From: Arthrobacter humicola
GTDB taxonomy: Bacteria > Actinomycetota > Actinomycetes > Actinomycetales > Micrococcaceae
Length of the DNA stretch: 64,000 nt
Direction: 5' to 3'
Assembly: GCF_022803015.1 (NCBI RefSeq)
Contig: NZ_JAFKON010000002.1
Location: forward strand, 310,001-374,000
In this document: piece after piece, positions 16,805 through 24,299 of the stretch
How positions within the stretch are numbered: position 1 is the first letter of the stretch
How the letters are laid out: every line of letters begins with the position of its first letter
Translations under genes and position numbers: made by a program
The notes under the pieces: model-generated
Seen by the model: the letters and a program-made list of their open reading frames with translations, nothing else
What the model was told of the DNA's origin: nothing
The model's database searches: none

Positions 16805-18022
16805 TTAGCTGGTTCTGGAGGGCCTGAGCTGCCGCACGCCTCCGGCAGCGGCGAGAATGGCGGCCGTGGCGGCTGCCGCGGTCATGGCGTACGCCATGAC
16901 CGTGTATGTCCCGAGCCAGGCGGCCAGCACGGGTCCCGCCGCCGGGGCGACGGCCGTGACAGCTGTGAGCGGTGCCGCGAACAGTCCCTGCAAAGTGCCA
17001 AGATTCTGGGTTCCCCAGCGGTCAGCCATGATGGTGGCCTGCAGCAGTGTCTGGCACCCGCGGACCGCGCCGGCGAGCATACCCGCCGCGATCAGCGCCG
17101 GCATCGGGCCGGGCAGTGCCGCGAGCAGGAAGACGGCGCAGGCCGCCGTGCCGGCGATGACCTGCAGCCGGGCGCCGGACGGGATGGCTGCGAACAGCAG
17201 CCGGCCGCCGACCTGACCGGCGCCCACAAGACCGAGCCCGAGCGCGGCCGTGGCATAGTCGGCGCCTTTCTCTACGAGCAGCGGAATGATGTTCAGCGTC
17301 ACGGTGTAGAGCCCGAGGCAGAGCAGGACCATCAGCGCCTGCAGACCCAGGAATTCCGGGCTTCGCCGCACGGCCCGCACCATCACCTGGTGGTCCGGGG
17401 CCGGGATTCCGGGGGCAGCCGGGGCCCAGTTCCGGTTCAGGTACCGGGCGTGCAGCGGCACGGAGATGATTCCCATGATCCCGGCGAGGATGAGGAAGGC
17501 GCCGCGCCAGCCGAACGCGGATATCAGGGCTGCGGTGAGCGGGGCGAAAATGGTGGATGCGAACCCGGCGACAAGGGTCAGGACGGTCAGAGGCCGTACC
17601 CGGGCGCGTCCGTACCAGCGGCTGATCACCGTGAAGGCCGGCTGGTACAGCACCGTGGCCTGCGCGGTCCCGGCGACGAGCCAGGCCGCAAAGAACACTG
17701 GCAGATTAGGGGCCAGTCCCACCGCGACCAGGGCCAGCACTCCGAGCAGGGATCCGCCGATCATCAGCGCACGCGGCCCGGTCCTGTCCAGCCTCCTGCC
17801 GACGGCGATCCCGGCCGCAGCGGAGACCAGCAGGCCGGCGGAAAAGGCTCCCGTCACTAGCGCCGGGTCCCAGCCGGTGTCCTCGCTGATGGGCCGGACC
17901 GCCGCGATCAACGAGTAGTAGAGCACGCCCCACCCGGTCGTCTGGGTGATACACAGCGCGGCCAGGCCGCCGCGCGGTGCACCCTCCGCGACCACTGTCC
18001 GGGACAACGCCGGGGCGGGCAT
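16805..18022 (-). CDS. MFS transporter of the arsenic operon, putative efflux protein
   Basis: This 405-residue protein has about 12 membrane helices and MFS loop motifs such as VGRRLDRTGPRALMIGG (motif A) and a second-half GQVGGRLLFAAIP. It lies 3 bp after the second ArsC-like gene, as the last gene of the minus-strand arsenic operon. No ArsB or Acr3 is present, so it may export arsenite, an organoarsenical or a thiol conjugate. It is not clearly ArsJ, since no GAPDH-like partner is present. The family is sure; the substrate is inferred from position. Confidence 0.8.
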   Translation of the reverse strand: MPAPALSRTVVAEGAPRGGLAALCITQTTGWGVLYYSLIAAVRPISEDTGWDPALVTGAFSAGLLVSAAAGIAVGRRLDRTGPRALMIGGSLLGVLALVAVGLAPNLPVFFAAWLVAGTAQATVLYQPAFTVISRWYGRARVRPLTVLTLVAGFASTIFAPLTAALISAFGWRGAFLILAGIMGIISVPLHARYLNRNWAPAAPGIPAPDHQVMVRAVRRSPEFLGLQALMVLLCLGLYTVTLNIIPLLVEKGADYATAALGLGLVGAGQVGGRLLFAAIPSGARLQVIAGTAACAVFLLAALPGPMPALIAAGMLAGAVRGCQTLLQATIMADRWGTQNLGTLQGLFAAPLTAVTAVAPAAGPVLAAWLGTYTVMAYAMTAAAATAAILAAAGGVRQLRPSRTS

Positions 18023-18025
18023 GGC

Positions 18026-18448
18026 CTAGTCCCCGGTCAGCTCCGCATGCAGTTTCCGGACCCGGGCCTTGATGTCGTCCCGGACCAGGCGCATGCGTTC
18101 CATGCCTTCGATGCCGCGTTCGGAGGGCTCGTCCGTATCCCAGAACTCGAGCCGCTGGCCCTCGCGGGGCTCGACCTTAGCCTGGTTGCCCAAGACGATG
18201 ACGACGTCGGCCGTGTCCAGGGCCTCGTCGGTGACGGGCTTGGGGTATTCGCCGGTGATGCCGATGCCGAGTTCATTCAGAGACTCCACGGCCTGGGGGT
18301 TCAGCGACTGACCGGGCTTGGTCCCGGCGGAGTGCACCGTGACGCTCCCATCGGCGAGATGGTTCATCAAACCTGCGGCGAGCTGGGACTTTCCGCCATT
18401 CTTGCTGCAGACGAACAGGACGCTGGGCGTTTTCGTGGTCTCGGTCAT
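18026..18448 (-). CDS. ArsC-like low-molecular-weight phosphatase family protein, Lys-variant P-loop
   Basis: This 140-residue protein has the LMW-PTP/ArsC fold: VLFVCSKNGGKSQLAAGLM at the N-terminus, VHSAGTKPGQSLNP and the general-acid loop FWDTDEPS. The active-site loop reads C-S-K-N-G-G-K-S, so the arginine of the usual C-x5-R-S motif is replaced by lysine. It could be a mycothiol-type arsenate reductase variant or have lost the usual reaction. The start overlaps the flavoprotein stop by 4 bp (ATGA). It follows the canonical ArsC gene in the same operon. Confidence 0.82.
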   Translation of the reverse strand: MTETTKTPSVLFVCSKNGGKSQLAAGLMNHLADGSVTVHSAGTKPGQSLNPQAVESLNELGIGITGEYPKPVTDEALDTADVVIVLGNQAKVEPREGQRLEFWDTDEPSERGIEGMERMRLVRDDIKARVRKLHAELTGD

Positions 18449-19875
18449 GCGTTTGATTCTTCCTTCTCTGGGCTGGGTTCGTGGAGCAGTGATACTGCCG
18501 GTTGATCTTCGCCGGAGCGTCCGTGGGACAGTCCGGTGGGGAAGCCGACGAGCACCGGCTCGGGAGCGGCGCAGCACGAGGACTCTGATGCGACGGCGAC
18601 GACCGCCGGAACGTCGCAGCTGGTGCCAGCGTCGGCGGAGCAGACACCGGTTTCGGGGAGTTCGAGCTGGACGGTGTCCGCGGCCTCGCGGTCGCCGGCC
18701 AGGGCGGCGGCGACGGAGCGGACCTGTTCGTAGCCGGTGGCGAGCAGGAAGGTTGGCGCACGGCCGTAGGACTTCATGCCGACGATGTAGAAGTCCTTGT
18801 CCGGGTGGGCCAGGAGCTTGGCGCCGTGCGGTGCAACAGTGCCGCAGGAGTGGAACTCCGGGTCGATGAGCGGGCCGAGCTCCACGGGTGCTTCGACGGC
18901 CGGGTCAAGGTTCAGGCGGAGCTCACGCAGGATGTCCAGGTCCGGGCGGAAGCCCGTGCAGGGGACGACGACGTCGGCCTCGAGGGTGCGTCCGTCAACG
19001 GATTCCACAGTCACGCCGGAATCCAAGGCTTTGAGGGAAGCAATGCCGAAGCCGGTATGCAGTTCGATGGTCCCGGCCTCGACGAGGCGGCGCAGGCGGG
19101 CACCGAGCTGGCCGCGTGCGGGCAGCCCGTCGGCGTCGCCGCCGCCGTAGACTTTCTCGGCGGACGCGCCGCGGACCGCCCAGAGGATCCGGGTGCCCGG
19201 TTCGTCCTTGGCCAGGTCCGCGAGACTGATCAGGGTGTTGGCGGCGGAGTGGCCGGCGCCGACGACCAGGACACGGCGTCCGGCGAAAGCGCCACGGTCA
19301 CGGCCCGTGACGTCAGGGAGCGGCGAGGAGATCCGGTCTGCGGCGGAGTCCTCGCCGATGGCGGGAAGCCCGGAGGTCCCCAGCGGGTTGCGGGTGGACC
19401 AGGTACCGGAGGCGTCAATGACCCCGGCCACGGTGTGGTCGCGGGTTTCCCCGTCCTGGTGCTGGACGCGGACGACGAACGGTGTGATCTCGCGGTTACG
19501 GGTGTGGGTCTTGTCCATGCCTGCGCGGGTGACGGCGATGACTCTGGCGCCGGTCTGCAGCCGGGAGCTGATGACCGGGAGCGCGGCCAGCGGGGCCAGG
19601 TACCGATCGATGAGTTCCCCGCCGTAGGGCAGCGCGGTGGGCCGGGGCGCCTCCCAGCCGGCGGCTTCGAGCAGGCGAACGGCGGCGGCATCGATGTTGA
19701 ACCGCCACGGGGAGAACAGCCGGATGTGGCGCCACTGCTCGATCGCGGCGCCGGCGGAGGGGCCGGCTTCGAAGATCAGCGGTTCGAGTCCGCGTTCGAT
19801 CAGGTGGGCCGCGGCGGCCAGGCCCACGGGGCCGGCGCCGATCACGGCAACGGGAAGGTTCTTCGCTGAATCCAT
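18445..19875 (-). CDS. arsO: ArsO-like FAD/NAD(P)-dependent oxidoreductase with Cys-rich tail
   Basis: This 476-residue flavoprotein starts with VAVIGAGPVGLAAAAHLIER (FAD site) and has a second site VLVVGAGHSAANTLISL (NADPH) near residue 205. Motifs FSPWRFN and CTGFRPDLDIL fit flavin monooxygenase-like proteins found in arsenic operons and called ArsO. The C-terminal 80 residues carry CSADAGTSC and SSCCAAPEP, a likely thiol site for As(III). The ATG follows AAAGAGG. It is encoded between the Cys-rich micropeptide and the Lys-variant ArsC. The role in arsenic metabolism is inferred from context. Confidence 0.8.
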   Translation of the reverse strand: MDSAKNLPVAVIGAGPVGLAAAAHLIERGLEPLIFEAGPSAGAAIEQWRHIRLFSPWRFNIDAAAVRLLEAAGWEAPRPTALPYGGELIDRYLAPLAALPVISSRLQTGARVIAVTRAGMDKTHTRNREITPFVVRVQHQDGETRDHTVAGVIDASGTWSTRNPLGTSGLPAIGEDSAADRISSPLPDVTGRDRGAFAGRRVLVVGAGHSAANTLISLADLAKDEPGTRILWAVRGASAEKVYGGGDADGLPARGQLGARLRRLVEAGTIELHTGFGIASLKALDSGVTVESVDGRTLEADVVVPCTGFRPDLDILRELRLNLDPAVEAPVELGPLIDPEFHSCGTVAPHGAKLLAHPDKDFYIVGMKSYGRAPTFLLATGYEQVRSVAAALAGDREAADTVQLELPETGVCSADAGTSCDVPAVVAVASESSCCAAPEPVLVGFPTGLSHGRSGEDQPAVSLLHEPSPEKEESNA

Positions 19876-19963
19876 TGGTGTCCTCTTTCATCCGTTGTGG
19901 TGTTGCGGTTGTTTTCGGTTGGCCCTGCCGGCCGGGGTTGGGCCGGCAGACGCCGGGGTTGGG

Positions 19964-20023
19964 TTAGCAGCAGTCCTGATCCTCGTCGTCGCAGCATCCG
20001 TCGTCGTAGCATCCGGTGTTCAT
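19964..20023 (-). CDS. 19-residue Cys/Asp-rich micropeptide in the arsenic operon
   Basis: The peptide is MNTGCYDDGCCDDEDQDCC: 5 Cys and 7 Asp/Glu in 19 residues. It lies in the gap between the ArsC and ArsO-like genes, on the same strand. GAGGGGGTGA precedes its ATG at suitable spacing. The cysteine pattern C-x4-CC-x6-CC suits binding of As(III) or another soft metal. Too short for usual gene calling, it could be a metallothionein-like buffer or chaperone. It is read directly from the sequence; that it is translated is inferred. Confidence 0.6.
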   Translation of the reverse strand: MNTGCYDDGCCDDEDQDCC

Positions 20024-20070
20024 TCAGCTCACCCCCTCTCCGTCCTCTGTCAGACGTGTGGTGCTGCCCC

Positions 20071-20493
20071 TTACTTGGCGGCAGGGGTCAGGGACTCGAT
20101 CAGGTCCTCGATGCGGGTCTTGATCTCGTCGCGGATCGGGCGGACGGCTTCCACACCCTGGCCTGCCGGGTCCTCCAGGACCCAGTCTTCGTAGCGCTTG
20201 CCGGGGAAGTAGGGGCATTCGTCGCCGCAGCCCATCGTGATCACGACGTCGGATTCCTGCACGGCCTCGGTGGTGAGGATCTTGGGGATTTCGGCGGACA
20301 TGTCGATGCCGAGTTCGGCCATGGCCTCCACGGCTGCCGGGTTGACCTTGTCGGCGGGCTGGGAGCCGGCGGAACGGACCTCGATCCGCCCCTCACCGAG
20401 GGTGGTCAGGAAGGCTGCGGCCATCTGGGAACGGCCGGCGTTGTGGACGCAAACGAACAGGACGGACGGCTTCTTGGCGGTTTCTGTGCTCAC
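20071..20493 (-). CDS. arsC: Arsenate reductase, mycothiol/thioredoxin-type LMW-PTP family
   Basis: This 140-residue protein has the intact active-site loop VLFVCVHNAGRSQMAAAF, the VRSAGSQPADKVNP segment and TMGCGDECPYFPGKRYEDW, where Cys and Asp/Glu residues resemble the mycothiol-dependent ArsC of corynebacteria. It reduces arsenate to arsenite. The start is GTG with CAGGAG upstream. It is the first gene of a minus-strand operon with the Cys-rich peptide, ArsO-like protein, second ArsC-like protein and MFS protein. ArsR-type dyads lie upstream. Confidence 0.9.
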   Translation of the reverse strand: MSTETAKKPSVLFVCVHNAGRSQMAAAFLTTLGEGRIEVRSAGSQPADKVNPAAVEAMAELGIDMSAEIPKILTTEAVQESDVVITMGCGDECPYFPGKRYEDWVLEDPAGQGVEAVRPIRDEIKTRIEDLIESLTPAAK

Positions 20494-20573
20494 GGGGTTT
20501 CTCCTGGAATCAATGAGGTGAGTGGGCGATACAGTCTGGAGTCTTGCGCCCGGCTTGAAACTCTCAACCGAAC

Positions 20574-20626
20574 ATTGATGATGATCGATATAGAGAGTAT
20601 CGGGCTATAGATTGATGAATGCCAAT
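20574..20626. promoter_or_regulatory. ArsR-type operator sites upstream of arsC operon
   Basis: ATTGATGAATGCCAAT (20611-20626) resembles the clean dyad ATTGATGTATATCAAT in front of arsR at 22201. A further ATTGATG (20574-20580) and a CGATA-N7-TATCG dyad (20586-20602) lie nearer to the arsC start. The cluster fits repeated ArsR binding. Confidence 0.55.
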
Positions 20627-20656
20627 ATTTGCTGTCGGTGGATTTCTGCGACGGAC

Positions 20657-21331
20657 CTAGACGGCGGTTACGCGGGGTGCAAGGTCATTGATGCGGCGGG
20701 TGATGTCGTTGAACGCCATGTCGAAAGCTTCTTTGGTGCCCGGGCGCAGCGGGTCCGGCACGGACCAGTGGATTCCACCCAGTCCGGGCAGTTCCTCGTG
20801 GGCCTTGTCGCAGACGGTCACGATGAAGTCGCCCTCGTCTGCCACCTGGATCAGGGTGCGCGGGGGAAGGTCCGCAAGGTCCAGGCCATGACGGCGGGCG
20901 ACGTCGATAGCGCCTTGGGCGATGCGGTCTGCGGGGTGCGTTCCCGCCGACGTCGAGGGAATTTCACTGACCTGCTGCCAGAGAGCGGCGGCCAGCTGGG
21001 ACCTGGCGCTGTTCCGTGTGCAGACAAACAGGACGCGGCTCGCCCCGTGTTCGGCCCCCGGCACCAGGCCCTCCAGGGCGCCGGCAGCAAGCCGGATATA
21101 GCTGCGGCGCCTGTCGGCTTCGGAGCGGTGCCGGGTTGCCAGCCCGGCATCTTCCAGCGTGCGCAGATGGTGGGACAGCAGATTCGACGGCATCCCCAGC
21201 TCGGCCTGCAGCTCCGTCGGGGAGAAGTCCCCCAGGGTCAGCAGATCAACGATGCGCAGCCGCGCAGGATCGCCGAGGGCTGCGTGCTTGGCTACCCGCA
21301 CCCGAAAGCCTTCTGCTGCCTCAATATTCAT
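20657..21331 (-). CDS. ArsR-ArsC fusion: ArsR-type HTH plus LMW-PTP arsenate reductase domain
   Basis: This 224-residue protein has an N-terminal ArsR winged helix (about residues 8-85: HAALGDPARLRIVDLLTLGD, then SNLLSHHLRTLEDAGL) and a C-terminal LMW-PTP/ArsC domain (about 95-220: SRVLFVCTRNSARSQLAAAL, SAGTHPADR, HWSVPDP). The active-site Cys, Arg and general-acid Asp are all present. Such fusions join sensing and arsenate reduction and occur in actinobacteria. It is divergent from the aquaporin gene, with only 45 bp between starts. I chose the ATG of MNIEAAEG; the ribosome site is weak. Confidence 0.87.
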   Translation of the reverse strand: MNIEAAEGFRVRVAKHAALGDPARLRIVDLLTLGDFSPTELQAELGMPSNLLSHHLRTLEDAGLATRHRSEADRRRSYIRLAAGALEGLVPGAEHGASRVLFVCTRNSARSQLAAALWQQVSEIPSTSAGTHPADRIAQGAIDVARRHGLDLADLPPRTLIQVADEGDFIVTVCDKAHEELPGLGGIHWSVPDPLRPGTKEAFDMAFNDITRRINDLAPRVTAV

Positions 21332-21376
21332 TGGTTCAATTTTGACTGACTTAGTTCTTTGGATCAAGCTGTTGCC

Positions 21377-22117
21377 ATGACTTCCAACCAGCCGCCGCTG
21401 TGGCGCCGCGCCATCGCCGAACTGCTCGGTACCAGCCTGCTCGTGGCCATCGTCGTCGGCTCCGGGATCGCCGCGCAGCAGCTCTCACCCAGTGACGTTG
21501 GCCTGCAGCTGCTGCAGAACAGCACCGCCACAGTGCTGGGGCTGACGGTGCTGATCCTGATGCTCGGGCCTGTGAGCGGCGCGCATTTCAACCCCGTGGT
21601 CTCCCTCGCCGACTGGATCCTGGGCCGACGCGCCGGTACCGGCTTGACCCTGCCGGAGCTGGGCACCTATGTGGTTGCCCAGACCGTGGGTGCGGTCAGC
21701 GGCAGTATGGTCGCGAACGCCATGTTTGAGGTGGGCACCTCCATCTCGTCCAAGGAGCGCGCAACGCCGGGGCATCTCCTGGGTGAAGTTGTCGCCACTG
21801 CGGGGCTGGTCCTGCTGATCTTCGCCTTGGCTGCCACCTCCCGCGGCGTCCTTGCCGCGCCGGCGGTGGGCGCCTACATCGGAGCCGCGTACTGGTTCAC
21901 GTCCTCGACCTCGTTCGCGAATCCGGCAGTGACGGTGGGCCGCATCTTCAGCGACACCTTCGCCGGCATCGCACCGGCCTCAGTTCCCGGCTACGTTCTG
22001 GCGCAGCTGATCGGCGCAGCAATAGGAATTGGCCTTCTCCTCATCCTGTTCCCCTCCGCGGCCCGCACCGCGGACGGCGTCGTCCTGGCGCACAGTGCCG
22101 AAACCGCCCGCTCCTAG
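21377..22117 (+). CDS. Aquaporin/aquaglyceroporin (AqpS-like), probable arsenite channel
   Basis: This 246-residue protein has six membrane helices and two NPA-type half-helices: GAHFNPVVSLAD (NPV) and SFANPAVTVGR (NPA). In rhizobia the AqpS channel of the ars operon lets arsenite made by ArsC leave down its gradient. Here it lies divergently from the ArsR-ArsC fusion and just before arsR, with no ArsB or Acr3 pump nearby, which supports that role. The first NPA is altered to NPV, as in some arsenic-linked channels. I chose the ATG of MTSNQPP. Confidence 0.87.
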   Translation: MTSNQPPLWRRAIAELLGTSLLVAIVVGSGIAAQQLSPSDVGLQLLQNSTATVLGLTVLILMLGPVSGAHFNPVVSLADWILGRRAGTGLTLPELGTYVVAQTVGAVSGSMVANAMFEVGTSISSKERATPGHLLGEVVATAGLVLLIFALAATSRGVLAAPAVGAYIGAAYWFTSSTSFANPAVTVGRIFSDTFAGIAPASVPGYVLAQLIGAAIGIGLLLILFPSAARTADGVVLAHSAETARS

Positions 22118-22200
22118 CCTTGGCCGGCGGCCGAACAATGCCGCCTCCACACAAAACAGATCTGCGCCAGGTCGCCCGACCCGAGCTCTTGCGCCCATAC

Positions 22201-22216
22201 ATTGATGTATATCAAT
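22201..22216. promoter_or_regulatory. ArsR operator: ATTGATGTATATCAAT
   Basis: The arms ATTGA and TCAAT are separated by 6 bp, and the outer dyad is perfect. It lies 20 bp before the arsR start, where a repressor would block transcription. A related sequence precedes the arsC operon. Confidence 0.7.
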
Positions 22217-22235
22217 ATCAGGGCATAATGGGTAC

Positions 22236-22586
22236 ATGAAGTTGTTGCCTGTACTCGAGCCGGCCACGGATGAATCCTGCTGCACCCCGGCAGGGCCCCC
22301 TGCCCTGGGTCCCGAGGAAGCCCAGCAGAGGGCCCTGGTTTTCAAGGCGCTGGCCGACCCGAACCGGCTCCGGCTGCTCTCCATCGTCAAGGCCGGCGAG
22401 TCAGGGGAGGCATGCGTCTGCGACCTCACCGAGCCGCTGGACCTGGGCCAGCCCACGGTCTCCCACCACCTGAAGGTCCTGGTCGAGGCCGGGCTGCTGC
22501 ACCGTGAAAAGCGCGGCACGTGGGCCTACTACTCCCTGGTGCCCGGGGCGCTCGAGCAGACGGCCGGGCTCCTGGCGACGCTGTGA
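22236..22586 (+). CDS. arsR: ArsR-family arsenite-responsive repressor
   Basis: This 116-residue repressor has the ArsR fold (FKALADPNRLRLLSIVKAGE, then LGQPTVSHHLKVLVEAGLL). It has adjacent cysteines at residues 15 and 16 and a CVC at 60-62. Corynebacterium ArsR binds As(III) with an N-terminal Cys15-Cys16 pair plus a cysteine in the DNA-binding region, and the arrangement here is alike. An operator dyad is 20 bp upstream. The stop overlaps the GTG start of the arsN gene, so the two are translated together. Confidence 0.9.
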   Translation: MKLLPVLEPATDESCCTPAGPPALGPEEAQQRALVFKALADPNRLRLLSIVKAGESGEACVCDLTEPLDLGQPTVSHHLKVLVEAGLLHREKRGTWAYYSLVPGALEQTAGLLATL

Positions 22587-23104
22587 CCGCGCAACAGTCC
22601 GCGGTGACGATCCGCTCCATGCGCGAGGACGACTGGCCGGCCGTCCGGGGAATCTACCGTGAAGGAATCGCCACCGGCCACGCCACCTTTGAGGCGGAAG
22701 TGCCGGACTGGGAACGCTTCACCAGTTCCCGGCTTCCCGCGCACCGCCTCGTCGCCGAGGCTCCCGAGGGCGGGATCCTTGGCTGGGCGGCTGTCTCCGC
22801 GGTGTCGGCGCGGCCCGTTTATGCCGGCGTGGTCGAACACTCCGTCTACGTCGCCGCGGAAGCCCGCGGCAAGGGAGTCGGGGCCGCGCTGCTTCAGGCC
22901 TTGGCCGCATCGACCGAACGGTGCGGGATCTGGACGATCCAGGCCAGTGTCTTCCCCGAAAACGAAGCAAGCCTGAAGCTCCACCTCGCGAACGGATTTG
23001 CCGTCGTCGGCCGGCGGAACCGCATTGCCCGCATGAGCTACGGCCCCAGCGAGGGGCAATGGCGGGATACGGTGCTGATCGAGCGGCGCTCCCCGGTCGT
23101 CTAG
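22583..23104 (+). CDS. arsN: GNAT acetyltransferase, ArsN1/phosphinothricin-acetyltransferase-like
   Basis: This 173-residue protein has the GNAT acetyl-CoA site in EARGKGVGAALLQAL and the Pat-type segment VEHSVYVAAE. Length and pattern fit phosphinothricin acetyltransferases and ArsN1. Known ArsN1 proteins acetylate the arsenic antibiotic arsinothricin. The GTG start overlaps the arsR stop (GTGA), which ties it to arsenic control. Its stop overlaps the convergent MerR stop (CTAG). Activity on arsinothricin rather than phosphinothricin or another amine is inferred from this linkage. Confidence 0.82.
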   Translation: MTAQQSAVTIRSMREDDWPAVRGIYREGIATGHATFEAEVPDWERFTSSRLPAHRLVAEAPEGGILGWAAVSAVSARPVYAGVVEHSVYVAAEARGKGVGAALLQALAASTERCGIWTIQASVFPENEASLKLHLANGFAVVGRRNRIARMSYGPSEGQWRDTVLIERRSPVV

Positions 23105-23718
23105 GACTCCGCCTCGCCAAACCGCTGGAAGGATGCGCTTTGCTGGGCAAGCCGGCGCATGGCCAGGAGTACCGGTTCCATCAGGAGTGTCCCAAGAACC
23201 ACGTGCCTCATGGCGGCCTCGGCCGAATCCGTGGGGACACTTTCGACGTCGGCCGCCGCGATGTCCCGCATTGCCGCGGCGTAGCGGTCCAAGAGTGCGG
23301 CCGGCGCATCGAACCCGGCATCTGAGAGCCCGTGCAGGGCGTCCACCAGGGCGGCCTGAGTATCGCGGTCGCATGTCTCTGCGCCCCATCCCCAGCGGTC
23401 CAGGAGCCGCTGTGCCGGGGAGAGATCGACGTCGTCCGGTGCGGTCCGAGTGACCGCGTGGTGCGCAATTCCGAGCAGGTCGTGGCCTGACTCCGGCGGG
23501 TTCTCCAGGCCAAGCAGTACCTGGCGGGTGGCGCTGATGCTGAGCCCGGCGGTCCCAATGAGTGCCCGGATGAGCTTCAGCCGCCGAACATGCGAGTCGT
23601 CGTAGCGGGCCTGCGTCGCGGACGTCAGCACGCCCTCATGAAGCAATTTCTCCCGAAGGTAGTACTTGATGGTGGCCACCGGAATCTCAGTAGCAGCGGC
23701 CAGCTGTGAGATGCGCAA
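23101..23718 (-). CDS. MerR-family transcriptional regulator
   Basis: This 205-residue protein begins MRISQLAAATEIPVATIKYY, the MerR N-terminal helix-turn-helix, followed by ARYDDSHVRRLKLIRAL. The long C-terminal helical part has no clear metal-binding cysteines, so a small-molecule or TipA-like ligand is more likely than a metal. The start is TTG with GGAG five bases upstream; upstream reading frame is ignored. It is divergent from the DUF4188 gene, with a 40-bp dyad between them. Confidence 0.82.
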   Translation of the reverse strand: MRISQLAAATEIPVATIKYYLREKLLHEGVLTSATQARYDDSHVRRLKLIRALIGTAGLSISATRQVLLGLENPPESGHDLLGIAHHAVTRTAPDDVDLSPAQRLLDRWGWGAETCDRDTQAALVDALHGLSDAGFDAPAALLDRYAAAMRDIAAADVESVPTDSAEAAMRHVVLGTLLMEPVLLAMRRLAQQSASFQRFGEAES

Positions 23719-23734
23719 AGTTTCTCCTTGACTT

Positions 23735-23774
23735 GGATAGTCGCACTCGCCAATATTGGGGAGTAGCGGTATCC
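23735..23774. promoter_or_regulatory. 40-bp imperfect palindrome between MerR and DUF4188 genes
   Basis: The dyad runs from GGATA to TATCC and is centred on CCAATATTGG; 14 of 20 positions pair. It fills most of the 71-bp divergent spacer. It is probably the MerR operator controlling both genes. Confidence 0.6.
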
Positions 23775-23789
23775 AGTTAGGAGAAAAGT

Positions 23790-24266
23790 ATGGCACGCAT
23801 CAATGCTGGGCGTTTCGCTCACCGCCATTCCGGTGATTTGGTGGTCTTCCTCATCGGCATGCGCATCAACAGGCCCTGGCGTCCGGATCTCTGGCTGCCG
23901 GTGTTCCTTGCGATGCCCCGGATGCTGACCGAACTCTTCCGGGAGCCGGGTTCCGGGCTCCTTGGTTGCCGGTTTGCCCTCGGAGCCGGCGGGCCGGTCA
24001 TTGTGCAGTACTGGGACTCGGTGGACAAGCTGTATGCCTACGCCAGCGCGCCCCAGTCCGAGCACAGACCCGCCTGGGCTGCCTTCAACCGCCAGGCAAG
24101 GAAGGCCCCAAAAGCTGTCGGCATCTGGCATGAGACCTTCCAGGTAAGCAGGGCCGAGAGCATGTATGTTTCTATGCCTACCGAAGGTCTCGCGCAGGCC
24201 ACAGAGCTTCTGCCCGTGGGGCCCGGAAGGCATCAGGCCAAGGACCGGCTGTCCAGCCCGGGCTGA
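23790..24266 (+). CDS. DUF4188-family protein (putative monooxygenase)
   Basis: This 158-residue protein matches DUF4188: GRFAHRHSGDLVVFLIGMRI, then RPDLWLPVFLAMPRMLTEL, PVIVQYWDSVDKLYAYA and GIWHETFQV. Relatives are annotated as monooxygenase-like or phenylacetaldoxime-dehydratase-like with a heme-type ferredoxin-like fold. GGAG precedes the ATG. It is divergent from the MerR gene and is its probable target. The biochemical role is not known. Confidence 0.8.
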   Translation: MARINAGRFAHRHSGDLVVFLIGMRINRPWRPDLWLPVFLAMPRMLTELFREPGSGLLGCRFALGAGGPVIVQYWDSVDKLYAYASAPQSEHRPAWAAFNRQARKAPKAVGIWHETFQVSRAESMYVSMPTEGLAQATELLPVGPGRHQAKDRLSSPG

Positions 24267-24299
24267 GATGGCCGGTGCCTTTCCAGGGGAAATTCCGGA

